Below, in pieces: positions 22,925 through 33,930 of a DNA stretch of 64,000 nt. The position numbers and the translations under genes were made by a program. The DNA lies in NCBI GenBank assembly GCA_963585895.1, contig OY757907.1, forward strand, positions 109,661,486 through 109,725,485, given 5' to 3'. This DNA is from Sepioteuthis lessoniana. Taxonomy: Eukaryota; Mollusca; Cephalopoda; Myopsida; Loliginidae. The notes beneath the pieces were generated by a model. It made no database searches. It was not told the DNA's origin and saw nothing but the letters and a program-made list of their open reading frames with translations. The first letter of the stretch is position 1. The number at the start of each line of letters is the position of its first letter.

Positions 22925-23465
22925 GTCAGCTGGAGCGTAAGACCCACCCCCTAATGAGTGTCCTAGATATGACACTAAACAATCTGATGGTGAGGTTCCA
23001 GCTGTGCTGGAGCTTTGGGGAATGCATAGTACCCCTTCATTGCCATTGCTCACAGGTCCACTCTGGCCTGGAGTGGTAGCACCTGATAGGGCCCTATCTA
23101 TGGGTTAAGTAGAACTAACAGCATACTTATGCTAAAATGAATTGTTTGAGTAAACTGAATAGCTTGAAATAGAAATGTTTTTGACAATTTAATCGGACTT
23201 ACATTTAAACTGCATGCTTATGCTTAACTGAATTATTTGAAATAGAACTGCTTTTCGACATTAAAACTGTATTTACTCTTAACTGAATTGTTACATATAA
23301 CCGCTTGAATAGTTTGAAAAGGAAATGTTTTTGACAATTTAACTGTGTACTTATGCTAAACTGAATTGTTTTAAATAGAACAGATTATTTAGAGAAAAAT
23401 GGATTTGGCGTTAAATAACCTACAAAGGTTAATGCGCCATAAAACCCAACAAACCAAAACAAACC
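22925..23465 (+). repeat. SINE family A, head shortened
   Basis: Begins at 'tcagctggagcgtaagaccc', missing most of the head, with an excellent centre and body ('aaactgaattattt' type units). The tail is 'aaaggttaatgcgccataaa'. It closely resembles the copy at 58043-58625 over the body, so the two belong to one subfamily. Confidence 0.8.
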
Positions 23466-23580
23466 TTTAAAAATCATAATGAACAAGGTGTCCCTAAATA
23501 TAAATCTCAAGTATAACAATAGGATGATTTCAGTTATAATATTTATAATAGAAACACACACACACATTTACATATGTATA

Positions 23581-23793
23581 TACCAACCCCTCTGTGCAAG
23601 TAAAATACAACACAAGGTCAATTTTTCAAGCAGAATTTAACTGGTTTGAATTTGGGATTTTTCCTTCTCCTAGAATGGCTGTCATACCAAGGTTAAAGGG
23701 CCCAGTCTGCTCTACTATTTACCCATAACAGGATGGAGAATAAATGGATTCATACCTTTCTCAAGAGTATTAGTACTAAGTGAAAGGCAAACA

Positions 23794-23797
<4 letters not shown>
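23581..23797 (-). repeat. SINE family C (minus)
   Basis: The plus strand shows the complement of a C tail ('acacaaggtcaatttttc'), body and core ('ctatttacccataacaggat', 'ggattcatacctttctcaag'). The head is lost at a TA microsatellite at 23796-23825. Confidence 0.7.

Positions 23798-23825
<28 letters not shown>
23796..23825. repeat. TA microsatellite
   Basis: About 15 TA units, abutting the truncated SINE-C. Confidence 0.9.
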
Positions 23826-23831
<6 letters not shown>

Positions 23832-24138
23832 ATATGGAGAAATGGTAGATTTTGGTAAATCTGACAAGATGATAAAAATGAGTGTAAAAGTAGATAAATC
23901 AAACAGTTATAATGGTTTTAGTTGTAATATTTTGTTCTTTATTCAAGGAAAAACTTCTTCTTGGAATAAAGAATGAAATATTACCACTAAACCTGTTGTA
24001 AATGTTTGATTTATCCACTTTTCTACTTATTCTATCATATATATATGTATGTGTCTGTGAGTGTGTCTGTGTGTAAACTAAAAATAAACTATTTGAATTT
24101 TTTATACTGTTCTCTCAATTGAACAATAGTCATATCTT

Positions 24139-24181
24139 TATATATATATATATATATATATATATCTGTGTGTGTGTGTGT
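24139..24181. repeat. Compound TA/TG microsatellite
   Basis: A TA run at 24139-24165 followed by TG units to 24181, adjoining the inverted-repeat family E copy. Confidence 0.9.
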
Positions 24182-24182
24182 G

Positions 24183-24318
24183 ACTTAGTCTGATGATTGG
24201 GTGAGAAAGCAACTGTCATCACCTATAGTTGACCTGTTTACACTATTTTAACTCAGATCATATCTATTATCTACCACTGATATTGACCATTCTTTATTTA
24301 TGAATCTAGCAAACTACA
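24183..24318. mobile_element. Inverted-repeat family E, right half
   Basis: 'gtctgatgattgggtgag', 'caactgtcatcac' and 'tctattatctaccactgata' match the right half of copies at 30365-30575 and 41988-42175. The left half is absent. Confidence 0.55.

Positions 24319-24342
<24 letters not shown>
24319..24342. repeat. TA microsatellite
   Basis: About 12 AT units at the 3' side of the family E fragment. Confidence 0.9.
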
Positions 24343-24349
<7 letters not shown>

Positions 24350-24611
24350 AGGTCCAAAAAGAGAATAAACCTATTTTAAAATAAGTAGGTCCATGAAGAG
24401 ATTTGTATTTTTTGAATTTATTTATTTTTGTTTTTACCCATGTATTTTACATAAAGCAACAAGCTGGAAACATACACATATATAAAAACAAAATAAATAA
24501 ATAAATTCTAAAAAAATACACATCTCTTGTTAGACCAACCCATTTTAAAATATATGAATACTATTTCTAAATATGTTTTTTTTAACTATATGTAAATATA
24601 TATATATATAT

Positions 24612-24825
24612 ATAAGTTGAGGGTGACCAGAAGGCTCACTTTTCAATAGCTACTACAACAAGGTTTTAGGGAGGGTGCTACTTCTTTCCCAGGATTGCTC
24701 CACTTTACCCTTGATACCTACCTTATATAGCTGAGTGTAAAGCAAGGAGGCATCAAGTACCATTTTAAAGTCTTTGGTATGACATGACCTGGGATTGAAC
24801 CCAGTATTTCTCAGCAGATCAGTAT
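24612..24825 (-). repeat. SINE family D (minus)
   Basis: The plus strand shows the complement of the D tail ('agggtgaccagaaggctcac'), body ('ggaggcatcaagtaccattt') and B box ('gggattgaacccag'). The 5' end near 24825 is eroded. It is preceded by a TA run at 24598-24613. Confidence 0.75.
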
Positions 24826-25146
24826 GTACATACAGCATGGATTCACACTGTCATGCACTCATATATCTACACATGTATAATGTACTGATTCATTTTGTAT
24901 TAGTATTGAATAATTGTTATGGTATTGTAAGCATTCAAAAATTTATTTCATTTATTACCTCCATCTTTGGAATTGTTTATTTTTTCAAAACATTATCATC
25001 ACCAGTGCTCCTGCTAATACAAAACCAAGAAGAAAATTTCAGTTGAAATTTTCTCTAGTCACAATTGAGAGAGAGATGAATAATCTGGTTTCAACATATG
25101 TTCACTAAAAAAAGCTCTAGAAGTTGAATGAATAAATCAATGAAAA

Positions 25147-25149
<3 letters not shown>

Positions 25150-25184
<35 letters not shown>

Positions 25185-25263
25185 AATACACATTCATTTA
25201 TCTTAAGTATATATTGAAATGTACAGAGGTTTAAGTATATATGTACCTATTATAAACAATTGA

Positions 25264-25300
<37 letters not shown>

Positions 25301-25322
25301 GAACAAATGTTTTTAAGATATT

Positions 25323-25353
<31 letters not shown>
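25150..25353. repeat. Cluster of three TA microsatellites
   Basis: Separate TA runs at 25150-25181, 25266-25298 and 25325-25353, with about 85 bp and 26 bp of non-repetitive AT-rich sequence between them. Confidence 0.9.
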
Positions 25354-25358
<5 letters not shown>

Positions 25359-25789
25359 GATTTGTAAATATATCTCTCAAAAATCTACAATAAATTTCAA
25401 ATCAAAGAAATAGAATAAATCTCATTGTATGTAGGTTTGTTTGGACTAATTTTCTTGTCTTTGTTTAGACATGAACAGAATAAATGCCATTTTTTTTTAA
25501 ATTAAAATATATTAACAGAATAGAACCCTTTCCCTCTGATAACATAAAAGAAATCTCCTTTTTGAAATACAGTTGTAAATCTTGTGGGAAGTTATCATTT
25601 GCTAATAGAAAAACATTGTGGAGCTTCTGTTTGAAATTGCTTTTCACTCCATTGAAATATCTGACCTCTTAAAATGTTCTGCAGATGGTTTAAACAGTTA
25701 GGAACATTAAAACAAGAAAATGGTCTTTATTATGTTTTCAACTTCTGTTAGAGATTTGAAAATCATTTTTCAGGAGCTTAGAAAAATAT
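25354..25789. other. Unassigned sequence
   Basis: AT-rich. Overlapping short frames on both strands near 25465-25672 lack motifs. Confidence 0.4.
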
Positions 25790-25794
25790 ACATA

Positions 25795-25982
25795 CAAAGT
25801 GGGCCGAAAAGCTTGTCATATCTACAGTTAATGACTTTTCAACCAATGGGATTCAAGCACTACAACACTGATGGAAGAAGTATGTGGACCACAAAGGAGA
25901 CTCTGTAGAAAAATAAACCTCATTTGGTCTCATTTCACAAGAGTAGCTTCGTTGGCCTAAGAAATTTTGAGCTGATCATCAA

Positions 25983-25985
<3 letters not shown>
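25795..25985 (+). pseudogene. Mariner C-terminal relic, type 2
   Basis: One of three dispersed copies (others 41655-41870 and 51982-52175) of a transposase C-terminus with 3' sequence. The protein pattern is DDF...GIQ.LQ.....CVDH.GD.V, best read in the 41655 copy. Here it runs from 'gttaatgacttttcaacca' to 'taaacctcatttggtctcat'. It is distinct from the GVQW3-like mariner. There are no catalytic residues and it is non-functional. Confidence 0.5.

Positions 25986-25989
<4 letters not shown>

Positions 25990-26038
<49 letters not shown>
25990..26038. repeat. TA microsatellite
   Basis: About 24 AT units between the mariner relic and a 79-bp dispersed repeat. Confidence 0.95.
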
Positions 26039-26040
<2 letters not shown>

Positions 26041-26116
26041 CTGCTTGAGGCATCTCACATGTCTAGCCACACTGATGATTTGTGATACAATGAAACAGTC
26101 TGTCTGTTGATGACAT
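26039..26116. repeat. Dispersed 79-bp repeat of unknown class
   Basis: 'catgtctagccacactgatg' and 'acagtctgtctgttgatgac' recur at 45743-45825 with few changes. Both copies run directly into a TA microsatellite, so the repeat may carry TA units as its 3' tail. It is non-coding. Confidence 0.6.
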
Positions 26117-26129
26117 ATATATATATATG

Positions 26130-27033
<904 letters not shown>

Positions 27034-27085
<52 letters not shown>
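27034..27085. repeat. Compound TG/TA microsatellite
   Basis: TG units at 27034-27056 then TA units to 27085, adjoining the right end of the mariner element. Confidence 0.9.
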
Positions 27086-27089
<4 letters not shown>

Positions 27090-27845
27090 TACACCTGGAA
27101 ATTGAGAAGAATTTTTTGCAAGAAACGCTAGGAGACTTGTTAACCATTTGCTCTATTTGGCAAAGATAGAAAGAATGCATTGGGTTTTTTTTTTGCTCTC
27201 TCAGTCACTTTGTCAAAAAAAAGGCCATTTGATATGCTCCAACCAAGTGTTACTCAGATTCTGGTTCTTTTACAACAGTTGTTGAAAAACTGCCCACTGT
27301 CTTTTTGAATGAGTCCTCTTAGACATGATAACGCATGCAAATTCATAAGGATTCAAACTTGTGCATACACACTTATCAAATTAAAAATACGTCTTCACCT
27401 AAAATACATGTGAAGCAGTACTTTCCTTTCACTTCAGTTATGCAAAAGTCACACAAATTATCAGAGGAAGAAAAACAAAGCTATTCAATAGAAAAAAATT
27501 AATGTATATTCCATTTTTTAATTGTATATATATTGAGCTGGGAAAAACAGAAAAGGCTGCATAATAAAACTGTCCCTCATCTTAAGAAATGCCACAATAC
27601 AGCCTCAAATCGACTGCATCCTTGAGTCGGGTTGTCATCATTCAAGTTAGCCATCCTGTCCATGATAACTGCCTTCAGTGAATTGTTAGCATTGAATCAA
27701 CTCAGCCATATTTGTACCATCTCATTATTTAGAATTTTTTTTTTTCTCTTGGCCATAGATGACACATCGTGGCCAGAAACCTTAAATTCATTCCTGATAT
27801 TGAACCTGAACGACCTGGCCACTTGAAAATGAAATCAGCAGTCTG
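27086..27845. other. Unassigned sequence
   Basis: No supported family or gene. Confidence 0.4.
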
Positions 27846-27849
27846 AGAT

Positions 27850-28070
27850 CAACCTGGATGAGGCCTTTTATATTTCACTTTGGGCTAATGTCCTTTGGAA
27901 AGGCATGAATTTATCTCTTATGCATTGAATATTGGTAAATGATAAGAAAGAATGTTTTTTTAGTCTTGTTAAGGCAACTAGCATTGTAGGAGGAAAATTG
28001 AATTCAAAAAAGCTGTTCTCTACTTAAAAGTTGACCTTGTGCCACATCCTGCTAGAAAAAGTAGAAATTC
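27850..28070 (+). repeat. SINE family C, old copy
   Basis: Core 'ctttggaaaggcatgaattt', then 'gttaaggcaactagcattgt' and 'gttgaccttgtgccacatcc' match family C with many changes. The head is unclear. Confidence 0.6.
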
Positions 28071-28139
28071 TAAAATTTAGAGCATGCTGCATGAAATTAC
28101 ATTAGGTTCTATTTGATTTTTGACCTGTTATCAAATACA

Positions 28140-28350
28140 AGTCACAACCTATATAAGTAATATTGGTGATAGAGCATATATATCTAATTTAGGATAGTGT
28201 AGACACTGGGTCAACAAAAACTGGTGGCTCGGTTCCCTGTCTATGTGACAATCAAATGAAGTGCTCGGTCAAGATGATAGCATAGATGAGAAACTGACCA
28301 TCACCGAGTGCCTCTGACTCTGTCTATGCTATCCTAACTTATATACCTAT
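28140..28350. mobile_element. Inverted-repeat family E copy
   Basis: Imperfect terminal inverted repeats. The left 'aggatagtgtagacac' and right 'ctctgtctatgctatcct' pair as complements. It is internally related to 30365-30575 in inverted orientation. It is non-coding and MITE-like. Confidence 0.6.
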
Positions 28351-28596
28351 GGTTTCGGTAGTAGGTTTTTTTTTATCCTTTTTGACTGAGTAGTTGAGTT
28401 GCCAGTTCCCAAATGCATCCTCCTTTTAATTATGCCTTGGATTTCTGTTAATTTTTGTTTTGTCTTGTCTTGTGGAACATGATTACATTTTGCCAATTGC
28501 CATGCTAATTAGCTGGAAGATGGAAGTGGTTTCATACTTTTCACAAGAACATTTTCATTTCAAAGCCTTCATTCCAGGCCGGCGGGAGTGGGGGGC

Positions 28597-28778
28597 CCCC
28601 TGGTGTAATGACAAAAGTGCTTGACTGTGGTCTTGAAGTAAATGAGTTTAAACCCCAGTCACACTATTTATTACCTTCACTTTTGGACTAAAACCCTTGG
28701 AAAAGGTATGAATCTCCTTATCACTACCCCACCCAGCTATGAGTTAAATAGTACCACTTCTGTCCTTCTACAAGGATG
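28597..28778 (+). repeat. SINE family B, 5' part (split)
   Basis: Head 'ctggtgtaatgacaaaagtg', B-box-like 'gagtttaaaccccagtc', core 'ggaaaaggtatgaatctcct' and 'cagctatgagttaaatagta'. It is interrupted at 28778 by SINE-A. The remainder is at 29259-29330. Host and guest orientation are the same. Confidence 0.8.
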
Positions 28779-29258
28779 TGACCCAGTCGTATTGGGCTGC
28801 AAAATACACTGACTGCATCTCTGCAGAGGGGAAAAATTTCCCCCATAACTGTCCTGGATATGACACTAAATAACCTGATGGTGAATCTCCAGTTAAGCAG
28901 GAGCTTTGGGGAATGGAGAGTACCCTTTGATTGCCATCACTCCCAGGTCCACTCTGTCCTAGATTTATAGCACCTGGTAAGGTCCTATCTATGAGTTAAA
29001 TAGAAGAGTAATTTAAAGAGTAATTATACTGAACTGAATTGTTTGAAATAGAACTTTTTTGATATTTAAACTCTGGACTAGGGCAAAACTGAATTGTATG
29101 AAATAGAATTGTTTTTACATTTAATTGTATCTAAACAAAAACTGTACTTACACCAAATTGAATTGTTTGAAATAGAACTGTTTATATGTATAAAAATGGA
29201 TTTGGCATTAAATAACCTATGATTGTTGATATGCCATAAAACCAAACCAAGCCTAAGA
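28779..29258 (+). repeat. SINE family A nested in SINE-B
   Basis: 480-bp A copy starting 'tgacccagtcgtattgggct', with normal centre, body and tail ('gttgatatgccataaaacc'). It is flanked by identical 12-bp sequences 'tctacaaggatg' at 28767-28778 and 29259-29270. This proves retroposition into an existing SINE-B, so this A copy is younger than that B copy. Confidence 0.92.
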
Positions 29259-29330
29259 TCTACAAGGATGGATTAGGCATGAAATTACTTTAGAAGTTTG
29301 ATATGCCATTAAACAAAGAAACCAAATCAA
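29259..29330 (+). repeat. SINE family B, 3' part (split)
   Basis: Resumes the B tail with 'ggattaggcatgaaattact' and 'gtttgatatgccattaaac', ending 'aaagaaaccaaatc'. It continues from 28778 once one duplication copy is discounted. Confidence 0.8.
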
Positions 29331-30364
29331 ACCATCATCCCAATACTTTATTTCCAAAATACACCCGCAACATAAAAAGAAAGGAAGTGAAAATAAATCA
29401 AAATTTTTTTCAATTTAGTTTTAATTATTTCATTTGCAATTCTCTTTTATTGGTATTGAACAAGTTTTGTCAGAAAAAAATAAAACAGTCGACAGAAGAT
29501 AAGTGAGTCATTATTTTATTTTAAAGAAGGTTTTCTTACCTTTTATGTGTCGGCTTGTATGATTAATTTATTCTGGAAAATAAATCGAAAGCAAAATTAG
29601 AAAAACTGAAATGAGAAAGTTGATAAGGATAAAAGATGTATTGCAAAATTCATGTTTGAATTGAAATTGGTTCTAAACTTAAGTAGAAAGAAATAGTTAT
29701 ATTTCGACCTTCAATCAATTTTTCTTTGTGAAACTCATCTTTGAATATTATTATTGGGATTACTTACAGAATTTGATTTAGCTGATTTCTTGCTGTCCAA
29801 GTTTCTTTCTTTTCATATTTCTTTATTTTAACTTTATTCTTACTCTTATATCAGTTTGTATATCACATCATTTGTTATCTTTTTCCATGTTCCATTTTTC
29901 TTTATTTTGACACTTGAATTATATATACATATATATATATATGTAAATTTGAAAGAATTTTTTTTTTTAACTACAAACATAAATTTGGTTTTTGAGGATA
30001 TATTTTTGAAATTCAAAATACTTTTGAAAAAAATAAAACATTTAAATTTGTATGAAAAAAAAATTATCTTTTTGAAAAATTTTTAGAACTCAGTAGTGAT
30101 ATCAGTCAGTTTTGAAATAGAATGCTATTAGCATTAAAGAAGTCTAAGAATTTTTCATGTTATCATTTTAATTTTTTCATTTGAAAATAGTTTTCAGATG
30201 AAGCGTTTCACATTTATTATTCTTGCCCTGAATATTTGTAAAAAAGAAATCAAAATGCGGAGCATTGTCATATGTAAAAAAGACTTGCTTTAATTTTTTT
30301 TTTTCATATTTTATGTTTACGTACTGTCAAATTTACTTCCATTTTTTTAGATATATATATATAA
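29331..30364. other. Unassigned AT-rich sequence
   Basis: About 1 kb, very AT-rich, with no family recognised. The short frames at 29856 and 30265 are Phe/Ile/Lys-rich low-complexity translations. Confidence 0.45.
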
Positions 30365-30575
30365 ATAAGGATAGCATAGACAGTCAACAGTGCTTGATGA
30401 AGAGTCACTTCCCCACCCATTTGATCATCAGACTACGAGCTTGTGGTCTGATGATTATTCAAGTGAGCAACAGTCACCAAACACCACTGACTCTGTTTAA
30501 ACTATCCTAACTTAGATATATATGTGCTCTATCATTAATATCTGAGCACCTCTTGTTTATAAATATTGCAAACTA
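30365..30575. mobile_element. Inverted-repeat family E copy (best)
   Basis: Left end 'gatagcatagacagtcaaca' and right end 'cactgactctgtttaaacta' with 'tcctaac' form imperfect inverted repeats of about 25 bp. An inner palindrome ('gatcatcagac' with 'gtctgatgatt') gives a second stem. It is non-coding, probably a MITE or foldback element. Relatives are at 24183, 28140 and 41988. Confidence 0.65.
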
Positions 30576-30609
30576 TATAATTTTAAATGTATATATATGT
30601 ATATATATA

Positions 30610-30860
30610 TAAAGTAAAGTTGCCAACCATAGTTGAGGTCAACTCAAAGTCTCTCTTTTCAATAGCTACTACAACGAGATGTAGGAGAGGGTGCTACTTT
30701 TTTCCTTGGATTGCTCCACTTAGCTGAGTGTTAAGCAAGGAGGTATCAAGTACCATTTTTTGTGTCTCTGGTATGACTCGATCGGGAATCAAACCCCAGT
30801 CTCTCAGTAAACAGTCCCATCAGACAGCACTTCTCTCACTGAACTAAAAGAGCAAGGGTC
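30610..30860 (-). repeat. SINE family D (minus)
   Basis: The complement of the D tail ('aaagttgccaaccatagttg') through the body ('ggaggtatcaagtaccattt') to the tRNA-like head, where 'gactcgatcgggaatcaaac' covers the B box. It is nearly full length. Confidence 0.7.
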
Positions 30861-31055
30861 AGGGTTATTCCCTGATACCTTAAAGTGATTGCTGATTGAG
30901 CTGGAGCTATTTTCCATCCAACTCACTTGTATTGAGATGAATTTCTAGATTAAACATGACTTTCTCATCTTGTCTTGGCCATAAAGAAGAGGTGGTGGTA
31001 AATACCTCTAAAAAGTACTGGTTATAAGTATTTAAGTATGTGTAAAATCTAGTAC

Positions 31056-31964
31056 AGGGTGGAATGATATAATTGTCGCCCTAGAAAAGACGACATGATT
31101 CCATTTCCGTTTAATGAAAACTGGTTTTCTTTTTTTGTTGCAGACCATCTACTCATTGGCCAGTTGTGTAGAAATCCCAAGAGCAATAGGAGCCGTTTAA
31201 CCTGTCTGAAAGTGACACAATGTTTAACGAGCAAGATCGGAGATGCACCTCTGTACAACTCAAGCTCTCTATTGATCCAAGTTATGACAACAGGACCATT
31301 GTCAACACCCTCAAAATGGAAATTTGGATTGCCACAAATAACAGGGACGTGCCCAGGGAGGTGAAAACAAAGTTTCTGGTTACGTTATGGTCTTTGGTGT
31401 GGTTTCAAGTGAGGGCCACATCATGCCCCCTCACATCTTCAAAGTCAGCTTGAAAGTCAACACCAAAGTGTACCTGGATGTGCTGAAGAGTGTGGTGATC
31501 CCCTGGTGCAATCAGGTGGCTGGTGGCAGACCCTGGGTGTGGCAGCAGGACTCGGTGCCGGCCCACAAGTCCAAAGAGACCTGGGCTTAGCTTCAGAAGG
31601 AGTGCTATGACTTTGTACCCTTCTCTCACTGGCCTCCCACCTCCCCTGACCTGAACCCACTGGACTACTTCGTTTGGTCATACATCGAGAACATCATCAA
31701 CATGAACTCCTACAACACCAAAGCCAGCCTGATCGCCGCCATCTGCCGAGTATTCACCAAGCTTCCACCGGCGCTTGTGGAAAAGGTATTCTCCCAGTTC
31801 CGGATCCATATCGAGGCAGTGATTGAAGCTGAAGGTGGCTACATTGAATAGATTTCAGCTCTACTACATAATCAAGTGACCTGAATTGATTTTTTCAATA
31901 AAAGTTTTAAAATAAAGCTGTAGTTTTGTTTTCTTTAGGACGACAATTTTATCGTTCGACCTTG
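31056..31964 (+). mobile_element. Tc1/mariner-type element with DD37D spacing (maT-like)
   Basis: The left end 'cagggtggaatgatataatt' and the right end (reverse complement 'caaggtcgaacgataaaatt') form imperfect inverted repeats of about 30 bp. TA flanks at 31054-31055 and 31965-31966 fit target duplication. At 909 bp it is shorter than autonomous elements (about 1.3 kb), and the N-terminal part of the gene is missing or scrambled. Confidence 0.82.
31220..31851 (+). pseudogene. DD37D-type transposase pseudogene
   Basis: C-terminal two thirds of a DDE/D transposase. Recognisable in order are GHIMPPHIFK, YLDVLKSVVIPWC, the second catalytic Asp in WQQDSVPAHKS, and the third in SPDLNPLDYFVWSYIEN. 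Counting gives 37 residues between the two Asp residues, the spacing of the maT group, compared with 34 for mariner. A stop (TAG, 31588-31590) lies inside this spacer after KETWA, and the frame shifts near 31370-31390. The C-terminus (IEAVIEAEGGYIE) is intact and ends at 31851. The base composition is more GC-rich than the surroundings, suggesting a more recent arrival. Confidence 0.8.
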
Positions 31965-32089
31965 TATTTTTTATTGCCTATGATAATTCATATTAATTTA
32001 CTAGTTTGGCAACTCTTGTAAATAGCAATTGAATTTTACTTTTTCACTCTCCTTGATCAATCCTGAAGATTTTAGAAAGATGAAAAGCC

Positions 32090-32550
32090 ATGTCGGCTCA
32101 GGCTGTAGAATACACTGATTGCATCTTGGCAGAAGGCTAAGACCCCCCAGCAAGTAGTTTCCTTGATATGACACTAAACAATTTGATGGTGAGGCTCCAG
32201 TAATACTGGGGGAATGTGGAATACTCCTTCATTTTCATCGCTCCCAGGTCCACTCTTGTCTGGAGCAGCACCTGAAAGGGTCCTATCTATGAGTCAAATA
32301 TCACTGTTTGTGTGCAAACAAATGACTAATGCTAAATAGAATCACTTTAAAAAGAAGTGTTTGATCATTTAACAGTGTGTAAAGAAAAAATTACTGATGT
32401 TTAATTGAATTGTTAGTGATAGCAATACTTGGAACTATTTTACTTTGTTGACATGTTTACAAATCATACATATCTAATATATATGTCTGAACTGGGGTTG
32501 GCATTAAATAACCTACAATGGTTGATATGCCATAAAACCTAACCAAACTA
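32090..32550 (+). repeat. SINE family A (long-unit body type)
   Basis: Head 'atgtcggctcaggctgtaga', centre, and a body with 'gtgtgcaaacaaatgactaa' units like the copy at 18580. The tail is 'aatggttgatatgccataaa'. Imperfect A-rich flanking duplications ('tagaaagatgaaaa' and 'tagaatgatagtaaaa'). Confidence 0.78.
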
Positions 32551-32641
32551 GAATGATAGTAAAAATTTTTAACAACCTTAGTCACAGTTTAAACAGTTCT
32601 CTAGTTCTGTTGTTTTGCATTATATACTCTCATTCAAATAC

Positions 32642-32665
32642 ATATATATATATATATATATATGA
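32642..32665. repeat. TA microsatellite
   Basis: About 12 TA units. Confidence 0.9.
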
Positions 32666-32760
32666 GGACAAAACCAAAAGGATAGGTAATTACACCAGGA
32701 AATATATTGATAAAGAAATAGATGTATTTCTATTTATGTCAGAAAAAATATATATACAGG

Positions 32761-33070
32761 TGTTGAATCACGAAACACACTTGTAGTCAGTAGCTAGGCT
32801 AAGAGCAAAGTCTTTAGCAAGGCTAAGACAAAAGTAAATCAGTCGTCAATGAAAGAGCTATTTATGGCACATTGGGAGATTTCAATGTGCACACATTGGC
32901 CAGTCCATTCCTTGGATTGTGATTGGCTAGAACATCTCATTGGATATGTTTGTTCATAAATACCAACCCTGTCCAGTTCAAGCTGTGAATCTTGAATATG
33001 CTGGACCTCTGGTAAGTGTTGCTGTTATTATTATCACTCTTATTGCTGCTGTGTGTTGTTGCCTTCTACA
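32761..33070 (-). mobile_element. 3' LTR of Gypsy-type retrotransposon (minus)
   Basis: 310 bp. On the minus strand it starts TGTAGAAGG and ends ATTCAACA. It follows directly on a polypurine tract (complement of 33071-33089), the normal junction of a 3' LTR. Inside are CCAAT motifs and 'gccataaatagctc' as a TATA-like element. A homologous LTR lies at 51691-51981, with fragments at 8370-8700 and 20341-21050. Confidence 0.75.
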
Positions 33071-33089
33071 TCTCCCCTCCCCCCCAAGG
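33071..33089 (-). promoter_or_regulatory. Polypurine tract
   Basis: The minus strand reads cccttgggggggaggggag followed by the LTR start TG. In LTR retrotransposons this tract primes plus-strand DNA synthesis. Its position between the pol tail and the LTR supports the element's orientation. Confidence 0.75.
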
Positions 33090-33163
33090 GTAGGCCAGGT
33101 TGCATGGGAGGTGTGTCTCTCTTTTATGCCTGGTTTGTTGTGTGGTAGTAACCTAGAGAGAGC

Positions 33164-33580
33164 TCAGGGAATCCTTGATGATCGAAGTCGTGGGGATATA
33201 TGTGTGGTTTGTTGTTGGGGTCTGGTTGCTGTGTATGTGCTATTACAGGGAGACAATGGGGGATGCGTGACTGTAGCATTGGTTGACGGGATTGTTGGTC
33301 CTAGTGTCGCACTTGGTATTGGGGTTGGTGCAGGCTTGAGCTTGCACTTTTTGAGGAAGCGACGGTTCCTAAGTGTGATTCTTCCGGAGCCATCAACCCT
33401 GATTTTATATTGACGCTCAGGTAGGGTGGAGATTATTTTTCCTGTGGTGTTCCACCAGCAATTAAGTGGGTTTTGAATGGTCACTGTGTCACCGGCTTGT
33501 AATGGGCATAGGTTGTGAGTATGTCTGTTGTATCTTTCTACCAACTTAACATTGCGTTTATGAAGAATTTCTTCGCGGCG
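33164..33580 (-). pseudogene. Gypsy (K02A2.6-like) integrase C-terminus
   Basis: Open segment on the minus strand from a stop near 33581 to a stop at 33164. It reads ARREEILHKRNVKLVERYNR-type sequence, LQAGDTVTIQNPLNCWW, then YKIRVDGSGRITLRNRRFLK and a Pro/Thr-rich tail. This is the small C-terminal domain after the integrase core in Gypsy polyproteins of the K02A2.6-like group, which binds DNA during integration. Gag, protease, reverse transcriptase, RNase H and the integrase core are absent. Its natural 3' neighbours (polypurine tract and LTR) are in place, so this is the 3' end of a truncated element. Confidence 0.82.
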
Positions 33581-33589
33581 TTAGAGATG

Positions 33590-33930
33590 TCAAAATAAAA
33601 ATCCCAGATAGGAACTGAAACCAGGGGATGTGGGTGACGTCATTCACCAGAAGCATGAGCTGAGATTTGAGAAAAAGCAGTTAGTGGAGTTCCTGCCTCT
33701 GAAGAGGGAGTTGAGATTCAGACCTGGGCAAGGCCAGACGACTTTGTGTGCTACAGGCGCTGCGCGTTGGTTGGGTTGAGAACTGACGATGTAAAAGCAG
33801 TCAGCATAGAAAGATTGTGTCTCTCCTCATGTCGAAAAACCTTTAAACTCAAAAAGGTGAATAAAAGTTTTGTACCTGAACCAATTTCGTGTTTTCGGAT
33901 TCCTATATATATTTTATGAACATTATGTCT
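33590..33930 (+). mobile_element. Possible second LTR-like segment
   Basis: GC-richer than its surroundings, with 'aggtgaataaaagttttgta' (a polyadenylation-like signal) near 33856. It abuts the broken edge of the Gypsy tail and may be the insertion that truncated it. Ends were not identified and no coding domain is present. Confidence 0.3.

Noticed and set aside
32940-33413. 157-codon plus-strand frame with hydrophobic segments
   Set aside because: It lies antisense to the Gypsy LTR, polypurine tract and integrase tail, which explain the sequence better.
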